Positions 26,099 to 33,629 of a stretch of 64,000 nucleotides of DNA are shown piece by piece; the stretch's first letter is position 1, and each line of letters starts with the position of its first letter. The DNA lies in contig CAJUQJ010000019.1 in the NCBI GenBank assembly GCA_910588215.1, positions 1-64,000 of the forward strand, in the 5' to 3' direction. This DNA is from an uncultured Lachnospiraceae bacterium. GTDB taxonomy: Bacteria; Bacillota; Clostridia; Lachnospirales; Lachnospiraceae. The position numbers and the translations under genes are program-made. Below the pieces are notes generated by a model. That model did no database searches, had not been told where the DNA came from, and saw only the letters and a program-made list of their open reading frames with translations.

Positions 26099-26569
26099 TC
26101 AAAGCTGCCGTTTGGCTGTCTCAATTCCTAACTCAGTCAGCGCTTTCAGCGTACCATCCAGGTTTTCCTTGTGCCAGTTTGTGAAGCTACCGGCATACAT
26201 GGTGGCGTAGATGCCGGAACTACGAAGGTCGCTCAGTGCTGCTTGCTGGGTGGTCAGGCGGATGGTGTCCGAACTGGTGCGGATGGTGATAAGGGTGTTG
26301 AACTTAACGTCTTCCAGCTCCACTGACTGGATGTCCCCATAGGGAAGAACCAGGGATACGTCTTTGCGCAGGTAGTGCCATGCACGGTTGAAGGGGAGCA
26401 GGACGATCTCGCGTTCACACATCTGGAGAACATAAAAGTCCTTTTTAAAAAACGCCGGAATTTGTTCGCTCAGGTTTTTCGGGGCGTATTTGACAATGAT
26501 GCAGCGGCCCTCCAAGGGCTGGTATCCGGCCTTCTGAACAAATTGATTGACTGTACTTACTTTTTCCAT
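26099..26569 (-). CDS. PH-like domain protein of unknown function
   Basis: A 156-residue soluble protein. Residues 35-110 show alternating short strands ending in a helix (FYVLQMCEREIVLLPFNRAW, LVLPYGDIQSVELEDV, LITIRTSSDTIRLTT), a pattern seen in bacterial PH/GRAM-like domains. The helical tail WHKENLDGTLKALTELG follows. ATG 26569 has GGAGG 11 bases upstream and matches a conserved-looking N-terminus; a longer frame to 26722 is low-complexity and rejected. It lies downstream of the LytTR/GHKL pair on the same strand but beyond a terminator, so is probably transcribed separately. Function is not known. Confidence 0.6.
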   Translation of the reverse strand: MEKVSTVNQFVQKAGYQPLEGRCIIVKYAPKNLSEQIPAFFKKDFYVLQMCEREIVLLPFNRAWHYLRKDVSLVLPYGDIQSVELEDVKFNTLITIRTSSDTIRLTTQQAALSDLRSSGIYATMYAGSFTNWHKENLDGTLKALTELGIETAKRQL

Positions 26570-26740
26570 GGTGTATAATACCTCCGAGTTGTTCTGGTTT
26601 CTGTTTGGCGCGGGCGGAGAGTGTGAATATATATTCTGCCGTATCGAATGGATTTGTTCAGCCCGCGAACAGAAGCATATCACAATACGGCCCTGCTGTG
26701 AGCGAATCTTCTTGGACGGCACAAATCGTTCTTGAATGGC

Positions 26741-26774
26741 AAAAACAGAGAGGGAGTCTCAAAAACTCCCTCTC
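26741..26774 (-). terminator. Terminator of the LytTR/GHKL operon
   Basis: On the minus strand GAGAGGGAGT pairs with ACTCCCTCTC, then TGTTTTTG. The stem overlaps the last codons of the response regulator gene. Confidence 0.7.
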
Positions 26775-27496
26775 AATTTCCGCTTCAATTCTGCCTTTCC
26801 GGTCCGAGACAGCAAACATGTTCTGCCTCCTACCCGGACTTGATTTCTCTTTCTGTCCACTGCCTCAATTTTATCCCAAGCCGCCAAGTAAGACCGATGG
26901 ATCCGGACAAATCGTCCATTCAGTTCTTTTTCCAACTCGTTCAAACTACCCACGAAATCCAGACGGCTGTCCGCCGTATGAAGATATACATGGTGAGCCT
27001 TGGGAGCAGCCTCAAAAAACAGGATGCTGGCCAGGGGGATGTGGTGGGTTTCATCGTCTGTCCGCAGAGAGAACATCTCTGTCGGGTCGCGGCGCTCATC
27101 CAGCAGGCGGGCGTGGATTGCCTCCAGACAGCGGGCGATGGCAGGGCCGGTCTGATCTCCCTCCTTCACGATGTAGTCGAATGCCTCCAAATGATATTGG
27201 AAGGTTTTCCAGGCCAAATCGCCATAGCTGGTAATGTAGACCAGCGTGCCATGGGGGTCTCGACGCCGCAATTCCTGTCCCAGCGTAAAACCGTCCCACA
27301 CTCCGTCCTTCAAATCCACGTCCAGAAAGTAGACACCGCGCCGACTGTGCTGCGCTGTGTCCAGCAGTTCCCGGGCGGTAGATGCGGCGTACACCACCTT
27401 CATGTCATAGTTTTCTATGAAGATTTTCCGTTCCAGGGCAGTTTTGAGCTGGTGGCGTACGTTTTCTTCATCGTCACAGAGATAGATTGAAATCAT
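26759..27496 (-). CDS. LytTR-family response regulator
   Basis: A 245-residue regulator with a receiver domain (YLCDDEENVR; YFLDVDL with D59) and a LytTR domain from about 140 (FSLRTDDETHHIPLASILFFEAAPKAHHVYL, then FVRIHRSYLAAWDKIEAVD). It overlaps the upstream kinase stop by four bases. Codon use is more GC-rich than the other LytTR regulator in the window, so the two pairs are probably not recent duplicates. Target genes are unknown; LytTR proteins usually act on nearby promoters. Confidence 0.9.
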   Translation of the reverse strand: MISIYLCDDEENVRHQLKTALERKIFIENYDMKVVYAASTARELLDTAQHSRRGVYFLDVDLKDGVWDGFTLGQELRRRDPHGTLVYITSYGDLAWKTFQYHLEAFDYIVKEGDQTGPAIARCLEAIHARLLDERRDPTEMFSLRTDDETHHIPLASILFFEAAPKAHHVYLHTADSRLDFVGSLNELEKELNGRFVRIHRSYLAAWDKIEAVDRKRNQVRVGGRTCLLSRTGKAELKRKLRGSF

Positions 27497-28818
27497 GCGT
27501 TTTCCTCCACTGTCAGTTCCTGGATAAATACACCTCTAGCCCAGCTTGTGGAGGAGGCTGCATTGGGATAGCCTGCCAAGATACGCTGGTAGCTGGGAAG
27601 TCCTATTCCTCGGTATTCTCCCTTGCTAGAAAAGCCCTCAGTCCAGATTTTATCCGGGGCGATGACTCCAGTGTAGGGATTGGACACCCGAAGGGACAGC
27701 CGGTCCTTTTGAGACAACAGGATAATCTCTACCCAAGGTGTATTCGTTTCCAGAGCGGCCTCGGCAGCGTTGTCCAGCAGGATGCCCAAACAGCGGGTAA
27801 AGTCCCATGGGTCCATTCCGACCCTCTCCATAGGGTAGAGTACCTCCAGACGGCAGTCAATCTTCTTTTGCCCCATGACCGCCAGCTTGGACAGCAGGAG
27901 GCTGCGCACCTGGGGAATGTACACATTGCCGATTTGAGTAGATACCCGAATTTTCTCTCCTATACACCGGTCAAAGCCAGTGTCCAGTTCTGATAGGGCG
28001 GTACGCAGTTGGTCGAGTTCACCCTCGTCCACCTGCTCCGACAGCCCCGCCAACAGATTTTTGTAGTCGTGGCGGAAACTCCGCACTTCCTGACGGATGG
28101 CCTCCAGATCCCGCTCGTAGAGCTGCTGCTGGGCGATGACGTCCCGCTGGGCCTCCAACTTCCGGATGGCATCCAGCCGTTGACCCAGGTGGATCACCAA
28201 CCCCGCCTCCAGCGCTGCCATCGCCAACACAAGTACGTAGTAGGGAATCAGATATTCCGGTTGAATTCCCACCTGTAAAATAAGAAATGCCTCTATGGTG
28301 ATTTCCAGGGCAAAGAAGAACAGGGCCATGCGGCGCTGGCTGAAGCCCTCCCCTAGCAGAAGGCGGAACCAGTGACCGAAGCGCAGACGGTACAGCAGGA
28401 AGGCGGAGGCCGGTGCCGTAATCAAATAGACGGCCATTACTGCCGCGAACGGGATGTCGCTGTAAAGGAACAGGATTTGGGACAGGCAGGACGCGGCCAC
28501 CTGGAACACGCCGCCAATACACACAGCGGAAAAGGCCGGCCAGAATTCGGTTCGCCATGCCCACCGGACCCAAAGGGTGCACATCAACAGGATGGCAAAA
28601 GAGCTCACGCAGTAGCGGATCACTCCGTGGTCGGGAAGAAGTGTATACAGGCCCACCGCCAGCAGAGTGGCCATCAACGGGGAGAGCAGCAGGATGGGCA
28701 GCTTTTTCAGCATCCGCCATCCTCGCACGTCCATAATCACAAACAGATAGACCGACAGGACGGCGTGGGCAACCAGGTAATCTGTAAATTTGATCAAATA
28801 ATCTTCCAGCGTGAACAC
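27493..28818 (-). CDS. GHKL-family sensor histidine kinase
   Basis: A roughly 441-residue AgrC-like kinase with about six membrane helices in the first 200 residues, a coiled-coil linker (LEAQRDVIAQQQLYERDLEAIRQ in two parts), VRSFRHDYKNLLAGL with phospho-acceptor His near 250, and a GHKL ATPase domain (GILLDNAAEAALE, LRVSNPY, GEYRGIGLPSYQRILAGY). GTG 28818 is favoured because AGGGGA lies 6 bases before it; ATG 28845 is possible. GC-rich relative to the flanks, with codon use unlike the first GHKL pair, which may mean a different origin. No peptide precursor or AgrB gene is adjacent. Confidence 0.87.
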   Translation of the reverse strand: MFTLEDYLIKFTDYLVAHAVLSVYLFVIMDVRGWRMLKKLPILLLSPLMATLLAVGLYTLLPDHGVIRYCVSSFAILLMCTLWVRWAWRTEFWPAFSAVCIGGVFQVAASCLSQILFLYSDIPFAAVMAVYLITAPASAFLLYRLRFGHWFRLLLGEGFSQRRMALFFFALEITIEAFLILQVGIQPEYLIPYYVLVLAMAALEAGLVIHLGQRLDAIRKLEAQRDVIAQQQLYERDLEAIRQEVRSFRHDYKNLLAGLSEQVDEGELDQLRTALSELDTGFDRCIGEKIRVSTQIGNVYIPQVRSLLLSKLAVMGQKKIDCRLEVLYPMERVGMDPWDFTRCLGILLDNAAEAALETNTPWVEIILLSQKDRLSLRVSNPYTGVIAPDKIWTEGFSSKGEYRGIGLPSYQRILAGYPNAASSTSWARGVFIQELTVEENA

Positions 28819-29004
28819 AGCAATCCCCCTTCTGCTGGGTATCATATCACAGGGTGGGGACTTTGTCCATGGATAAGCCGATTCAGCAGTGGATCGATCA
28901 ATTGCTTAGGGGGCCGCATTCACACTTTTTTGTCTTGACGGCACAGACGATAAAGGGACTGTCCTGATGAAGGTGGAAGAGCCCCTGCTGTAAAATGATC
29001 TTGA

Positions 29005-29823
29005 TTATCCAGTAATGGGGATTTCAATTTGCACAATATAATCTTCAATCCGGTCAATGACATTTTCATTAATGCCCATTTCATAGGAAAATCCATGGAG
29101 ATTCAATTTATGTTCTTTTGCATAATCAAGAATTTCCTGATACCGTTTTGGGATTCCGTCCCATTCCCCTTTATGGAAGGCCCGCAGGTATTTTCCGCTG
29201 GGCATGATATGCAGGCCGGCCTGATAGGAAAGGAAAGGGATTTCAATGAAAAGCTTGGAATAATTTTCAAAGTTGCCATTTAGCAGGCTGTTAACGGAAA
29301 TCATGGAACCATAGGAAGCTTTATGGAGGCGTCCAAGCCGGTACTTTTCGGTTTCAGCGGTAATCAGTTCCACTTCCTGTTCAAAGGAGGTATTCTGGTC
29401 TACATCCACAGTGACCAGGCAGTGCTTTTCTTTTTCAATGATACTGATTTCTGATATGTCCATAGTCAGCAGGGTATCCATATTCTGGTGATGTGAACAT
29501 AAAGTTGTCCGGACTGCCTGCAGGTGTGTGATCTGCATGTCAAGAGCTTCGATCTTTTCTTCCAGAAGGTATTTTAAACTGGCAGCGGATCGGTTTTTTA
29601 TGAAGTTCTGTATTTCATTGATGGACACATCCAGTTCCCGCAGTAGCAGGATGGTTTCCAGGACCGGGCTTTGGTGGTAATTATAGCAGCGATATCCGTT
29701 TTCGGGGTTGATGACAGCAGGTTTGAACAGCCCGATCTCATCATACCACATCAGCGTCTTTTTGTTGATGCCGTGCATGGCTGCAAATTGGCCGATTGTG
29801 AGAAGTTTGCCTTTCTTATCCAT
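29005..29823 (-). CDS. MerR-family regulator with effector-binding domain
   Basis: A 272-residue regulator. Residues 1-75 are a MerR winged helix (LLTIGQFAAMHGINKKTLMWYDEIGLFKPA, GYRCYNYHQ), followed by a coiled-coil dimer helix (about 80-120) and a GyrI/BmrR-like effector-binding domain (MIS...GRYLRAFHKGEWDGIPKRYQEILDYAKEH style layout). BmrR-type members sense hydrophobic cations and activate efflux pumps at promoters with 19-bp spacers. ATG 29823 has GAGG just upstream; extension to 29865 would read into a hairpin. It has no adjacent pump gene, but the MATE promoter at 24237 is of the right type. Confidence 0.88.
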   Translation of the reverse strand: MDKKGKLLTIGQFAAMHGINKKTLMWYDEIGLFKPAVINPENGYRCYNYHQSPVLETILLLRELDVSINEIQNFIKNRSAASLKYLLEEKIEALDMQITHLQAVRTTLCSHHQNMDTLLTMDISEISIIEKEKHCLVTVDVDQNTSFEQEVELITAETEKYRLGRLHKASYGSMISVNSLLNGNFENYSKLFIEIPFLSYQAGLHIMPSGKYLRAFHKGEWDGIPKRYQEILDYAKEHKLNLHGFSYEMGINENVIDRIEDYIVQIEIPITG

Positions 29824-29839
29824 GAACACCTCAAAAATA

Positions 29840-29877
29840 ATTCCACTTGTGCGGCTGCAATCCACCGCACAGGTGGA
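29840..29877. repeat. Palindromic leader element D, compact copy
   Basis: TTCCACTTGTGCGG pairs with CCGCACAGGTGGAA at 13 of 14 positions with a 10-base loop, in the leader of the MerR gene. The arm sequence matches the ends of the longer element at 3303-3428. Confidence 0.65.
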
Positions 29878-29885
29878 AATAATTT

Positions 29886-30290
29886 AAAAATTGTATTGAC
29901 CGTATAGTAGTCTATAACTTAAGAAAACCTATAATGATACAAATAAAAATATTACATAGGGAAAGGTGGTGCGTATTTCCCTATGACTTTCATCACTTCA
30001 AATGCTGGTTCTGAAATTTGTGGCAATCCGTACATCTGTAGTTCCCCCCCCCTTAAATCTTATAGGCGTAATGTGTATTATAATGTGAAAGAGAAGAAAT
30101 GTCAATTTTTCGATAAAATTCCCTTACTCTATATTCTGCTAGGAATAATAGTGCCGTTTTTTTATAGCAGATTCTGATATGAATGGGATAGAATAGGGTT
30201 GCTTGACTTTAATTAGGGATATGATATAATCCATTTTTATAAAATTCCCTTTTCGGAATTGTGTACTCATTGAAAAAGTCAGAAAGCATA
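29886..30290. other. Non-coding stretch with promoter-like sequences
   Basis: Begins with TTGACC (29896) followed by GTATAGTAGTCTATAAC, an imperfect dyad resembling the MATE promoter operator but without a good -10 at 19 bases. Includes a run of nine C near 30047. No convincing gene. Confidence 0.4.
30203..30230 (+). promoter_or_regulatory. Sigma-70-type promoter
   Basis: TTGACT (30203-30208), 16-base spacer, TATAAT (30225-30230). It would transcribe leader repeat A copy 3 and the gene at 30423. Confidence 0.65.
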
Positions 30291-30365
30291 AGATTGACAT
30301 TATAATTTTCAATCGCGAGATTTGTGTCTGCGCGCTGCTTGCTACAAACTCGTTTTGTGCGCAGA
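30291..30365 (+). repeat. Leader repeat A, degraded copy 3
   Basis: Matches the first two thirds of the 17141 and 43806 copies (AATTTTCAATCGCGAGATTT and TGTGTCTGCGCG shared) but has several changes in hairpin 1 and lacks the RBS end, replaced by GCGCAGACTCAATGG. It still can form TCTGCGC/GCGCAGA. Confidence 0.75.
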
Positions 30366-30422
30366 CTCAATGGTTTTTGCTTTAGCATCTATATAGATTA
30401 TGAAGATATGAGGAGAATCGGT

Positions 30423-31262
30423 ATGAAAAAGAAAGTTCTGATAGTTATATTAACATGCATGTTATTTATAGGGATTATCATTATTGTTTATTGTGCCATT
30501 GGTGGAAAAAAACCGTTTAAAGATTTGGAACCATCGGAAATAGTGTCAGCTACAGTACGATTGACTCCGCCGGATATAACCATTCAAATTGAAGAAATCG
30601 AGGAATTAACAGAATATTTGAATGATGTGGTAATCTATAATGAAGACAATTCTTATACAGAGTATAGCGGACAGGGCGTGATTTTTACACTGAAATTATC
30701 AGACGGATCACAGACAGAAATCATGGCATATAACCCATTTTTTGTGATTGACGGTGTTGGCTATAAGACAAAATATGAACCATGTCAGGCACTCAGTGCA
30801 TATGCAAACAAACTGTTAAATGATGAAAATGCCAATATAATAATAGAAGAGCCACCCGGATTAACTGTCATAAGTGATGAAACTGCTTTTGATACGCTGT
30901 TGGGGACTTATGTGTGGCAGAAAAGAAATAGCGATGGAACTTCTACCGAAACACAAGCTGATAGTCCGCATCCGCTAGATTGCGAAAACTGGCTTTTTAA
31001 ATTTGAAACTTCAGAGGCAACAGCTACTTTGAATTTTGCAGTGAAACCCAGTTCAATTCTAAATATTCAGTGCTGGAATGATAATCATTGGAACAACCAT
31101 GATGCAAGCAGTGAAAATATAACTTTTGACAGATATGAAATAGAGTTGAAGCCAGGCGGATATATTTATGAAGTCGTTGCTGAATGGGACACTGAAAAAA
31201 GTGGTTATGGTGGTATAGCACACTATTATTTCTATATACAGGTCTTGGAAAATGAGCAGTAG
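30423..31262 (+). CDS. Membrane-anchored or secreted protein of unknown function
   Basis: A 279-residue protein with one N-terminal hydrophobic helix (VLIVILTCMLFIGIIIIVYCAIGG), probably an uncleaved signal anchor; the remaining 250 residues are acidic and outside. Two halves are suggested: residues 35-140 (YTEYSGQGVIFTLKLSDGSQ) and 150-279 (LLGTYVWQKRNSDG, then YIYEVVAEWD near the C-terminus), the latter like small Firmicute surface domains of beta type. GGAGAATCGGT precedes ATG 30423. The upstream in-frame codons derive from a repeat. I do not recognise the family. Confidence 0.65.
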   Translation: MKKKVLIVILTCMLFIGIIIIVYCAIGGKKPFKDLEPSEIVSATVRLTPPDITIQIEEIEELTEYLNDVVIYNEDNSYTEYSGQGVIFTLKLSDGSQTEIMAYNPFFVIDGVGYKTKYEPCQALSAYANKLLNDENANIIIEEPPGLTVISDETAFDTLLGTYVWQKRNSDGTSTETQADSPHPLDCENWLFKFETSEATATLNFAVKPSSILNIQCWNDNHWNNHDASSENITFDRYEIELKPGGYIYEVVAEWDTEKSGYGGIAHYYFYIQVLENEQ

Positions 31263-31270
31263 GAATTTTT

Positions 31271-31376
31271 TTCCTAAACACCCATATCCTAAATATGCGC
31301 ATAAAATCGGAGATTTTGCCGCGTTCACGGAGTCCGCGGTGTAATGCGTACTCCTGATTGACAGGTTACTTCTACA
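31271..31376 (+). repeat. Dispersed repeat C, copy 1
   Basis: Shares TTCCTAAACACCC and then about 80 bases (AAAATCGGAGATTTTG, CGCGTTCACGGAGTCCGC, AATGCGTACTCCTGATTGAC) with 33246-33393. Contains AAAATC/GATTTT and GGAGTCCGC/GCGTACTCC hairpins. Confidence 0.75.
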
Positions 31377-31503
31377 ATAATAAATGAAACTTTCTATAAG
31401 GCTGATTCGTATTACTGACAGATGACAGATTTCCTCAATCATGACAGATATGACAGAGAAATTCTTGCATCAAAAAATGATTAAAATATCGGAGGGTTTG
31501 AAG

Positions 31504-32064
31504 ATGGGCATTAACGGAATCGGAACGATCAGCTACCCGGTGGCAGGGTACGGAACAAAAAAGCCACAGTCAAATGTGAAAGGAGAAAGTTTTGCCAACG
31601 GGGTAAAGACAAGGCCTAATGTATATAAAATGTATTTGAAAACAGACGATATGCTATGGGCCGGTGGGAATGGTACAGGGTTATCATACTATCTGAAATA
31701 CGCGGAAAATTCGACGGAGGAGGACCCGATAGTCGTTGCAAAGGGCGTTGATGAGAATGGCGATGAATTTGAACAGACCATACATATCAATAAGGTCAAT
31801 CCGAACTGTGCGACGATCGTGGAGATGAGGGCGTTGGAAGCACATCTTGGTGTGGACAAAAATGGCGGGCTTTCTTCCCTTCCGCCAGAAACAGGAGAGA
31901 TGGGACTACATGACAGGGCTGACTTTATGGAGATGTTCCAAAAGCAGATCAGCGATATGTGGCGCCTGGGCCAGCAAAAACTGGCGGCATATTACCAATA
32001 CAGTATGCGGACATATTGGGAATTTATAGGCGGGAAAATCAGGATATTTCCAACTACCGTATAA
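31504..32064 (+). CDS. Small soluble protein of unknown function
   Basis: A 186-residue protein with no signal peptide or membrane helix. Its start, GINGIGTISYPVAGYGTKKP, is Gly/Pro-rich and resembles the start of the 145-residue protein at 46489. The middle (WAGGNGTGLSYYLKYAENSTEEDPIVVAKGVDENG in outline) suggests beta strands; residues 140-175 are helical with QQKLAAYYQYSMRTYWEF. GGAGGGTTTGAAG precedes ATG 31504. It is bracketed, together with the LacI gene, by two copies of repeat C. Family not recognised. Confidence 0.6.
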   Translation: MGINGIGTISYPVAGYGTKKPQSNVKGESFANGVKTRPNVYKMYLKTDDMLWAGGNGTGLSYYLKYAENSTEEDPIVVAKGVDENGDEFEQTIHINKVNPNCATIVEMRALEAHLGVDKNGGLSSLPPETGEMGLHDRADFMEMFQKQISDMWRLGQQKLAAYYQYSMRTYWEFIGGKIRIFPTTV

Positions 32065-32199
32065 TCTCAAAGACGCGGCAAATATGCTGAATTAAAGGCT
32101 TGATTTTTAGGGCGTTACAGACGCAAAAATCCATAGGGTTACGGTATGGATTTGGAGACCTATCTTGGGGACAGGTCTGGCGCTCATGATCATCAGCCT

Positions 32200-33207
32200 T
32201 TACTGATTGGTAGATACAAAGCGGATCGTGGATTCTCTTGCAATGACACGGGATTCCAGCTCGTACATACAGGGGTCGGCGCTGTTGTTTATTTGATCCA
32301 GCAGGATTTCCACGGATTTCTTACCGATCTCATCCAAAGGCTGGGCCAGAGCGGTGAGTTTGGGGCTGATCTCTTTCGCCAGAAGGGAATTATCAAAGCC
32401 GGCAATGGCGATGTCCTGTGGAATCGCATAGCCCAATTCACGGAAAGCGGCGATGGCTTCACAGGCGGTGATGTCATCGTTGGCCAGGTAAGCTTCACAG
32501 TGCAGGCCTGAATTTGCGGCATACTGCTTTACCAGCTTGTAGACCAGGCTGGCATTCATATTCTCTGGTGCCGGGCATTCGATCACGTCTGTAAGGTTTA
32601 TCTGGCTGGCAGACAGATATTGCTGAAATCCTGCGTATTTCAGGGCGGATGTAGAATCTTTGGTGGGGCCGATATAACCGATCTTCTGAAAACCCATATT
32701 CAGAAAATGTTTGGCAATCTGTTGGCCACCATTATAGTGGGAGATATATACGCTGCTGAAACCTTCCATTTTCTTGGTGATCATCACGGCCGGAACCTGT
32801 AAGCGCTGATAGGCGGGCAGGCTCTGCTTCGTCGAAACCGGGACTGCAATCACACCGTCCACTTTTCTCTGGCGCAGCTGGGCGAGGATGTTTTTCTCTT
32901 TGTCCAGACTGCGATGGGTATTGCAGATAATGACGCTATATCCTTCATAGAATGCCTGACTTTCGATAGATTCGATGATTTCACTGAAAAAAGGGTAAGC
33001 AATTTCCGGAACAAGCAGGCCGATGATATTCGTACGGTTTCCGGCCAGACTTTGGGCAATGAGATTAGGTTCATAATCCAGTTCTTTGACCCAATAGAGA
33101 ACTTTCTGACGTGTCTCTGCCTTAACGGAAGGATGGTTGGAGAGCACTCTGGAGACGGTGACTCTGGAGACTCCTGCTTTGTCGGCGATATCCTGCATAC
33201 TGACCAT
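32200..33207 (-). CDS. LacI-family repressor of the PTS/HAD sugar locus
   Basis: A 335-residue LacI/GalR regulator. The N-terminal HTH (SMQDIADKAGVSRVTVSRVL) and hinge helix (PNLIAQSLAG) are intact; the rest is a periplasmic-binding-like sugar sensor (NIIGLLVPEIAYPFFSEIIESIE, and AYLANDDITACEAIAAFRELG). It usually releases DNA on binding a sugar or sugar phosphate. AAGGAAGG precedes ATG 33207. The PTS gene lies upstream on the same strand, and two LacI-like operators with central CG occur at the PTS and HAD promoters, so this protein is the likely repressor of both. Confidence 0.9.
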   Translation of the reverse strand: MVSMQDIADKAGVSRVTVSRVLSNHPSVKAETRQKVLYWVKELDYEPNLIAQSLAGNRTNIIGLLVPEIAYPFFSEIIESIESQAFYEGYSVIICNTHRSLDKEKNILAQLRQRKVDGVIAVPVSTKQSLPAYQRLQVPAVMITKKMEGFSSVYISHYNGGQQIAKHFLNMGFQKIGYIGPTKDSTSALKYAGFQQYLSASQINLTDVIECPAPENMNASLVYKLVKQYAANSGLHCEAYLANDDITACEAIAAFRELGYAIPQDIAIAGFDNSLLAKEISPKLTALAQPLDEIGKKSVEILLDQINNSADPCMYELESRVIARESTIRFVSTNQ

Positions 33208-33245
33208 GGCGATCCTTCCTTTCTTCGTATACGGAATCCAGTGTG

Positions 33246-33393
33246 ATTCCTAAACACCCCTATCCTACATTATGATACCACCATGAATAGAAGTGGGTGT
33301 TTAGAAAAATATGCACACAAAATCGGAGATTTTGGCGCGTTCACGGAGTCCGCAATTTAATGCGTACTCCTGATTGACAGGTTACTTCTACAG
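33246..33393 (+). repeat. Dispersed repeat C, copy 2 (with extra hairpin)
   Basis: Same order of blocks as copy 1 but with about 42 additional bases that complete a hairpin CTAAACACCC / GGGTGTTTAG. Copy 1 appears to have lost this arm by deletion. Sits in the 420-base gap between LacI and PTS genes. Confidence 0.75.
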
Positions 33394-33501
33394 TAAAGTG
33401 TCAGACAAATATCTGTTATAGCAGCTCGTATTGTGTTTTATCAGATCCTGTATTTATATAGGAATATTTTATACGGTACTGCCGCTGTTGTCAAGAATGG
33501 A

Positions 33502-33528
33502 AGAGCCGTCTCACACCGAGACGGCTCT
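33502..33528 (-). terminator. Hairpin terminator of the PTS gene
   Basis: AGAGCCGTCTC and GAGACGGCTCT form an 11-bp perfect stem with a 5-base loop, about 100 bases after the PTS stop. The following bases are only moderately T-rich, so efficiency is uncertain. Confidence 0.65.
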
Positions 33529-33629
33529 CTATTCGGATATCTGCCCGTAAATGGGCGCTTCATACAGCAGCCAGACTTTGGCTTTCCTGCTGCGTTTCGC
33601 ACCTTATCTGCAGAGAACCGTGAGTGGCA

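Noticed and set aside
26605..27490. Long plus-strand frames of 209 and 252 codons opposite the LytTR regulator
   Set aside because: Antisense to a gene with clear receiver and LytTR motifs; no family motifs of their own.
28019..28720. 233-codon minus-strand frame within the GHKL kinase
   Set aside because: Alternate frame of a GC-rich gene; lacks start site and motifs.
29896..29936. MerR-type promoter upstream of MerR on the plus strand
   Set aside because: TTGACC and an imperfect dyad exist, but no -10 occurs at 17-19 bases and no gene follows closely.
29983..30177. Possible 64-residue protein
   Set aside because: No RBS, includes a C9 run, composition not protein-like.
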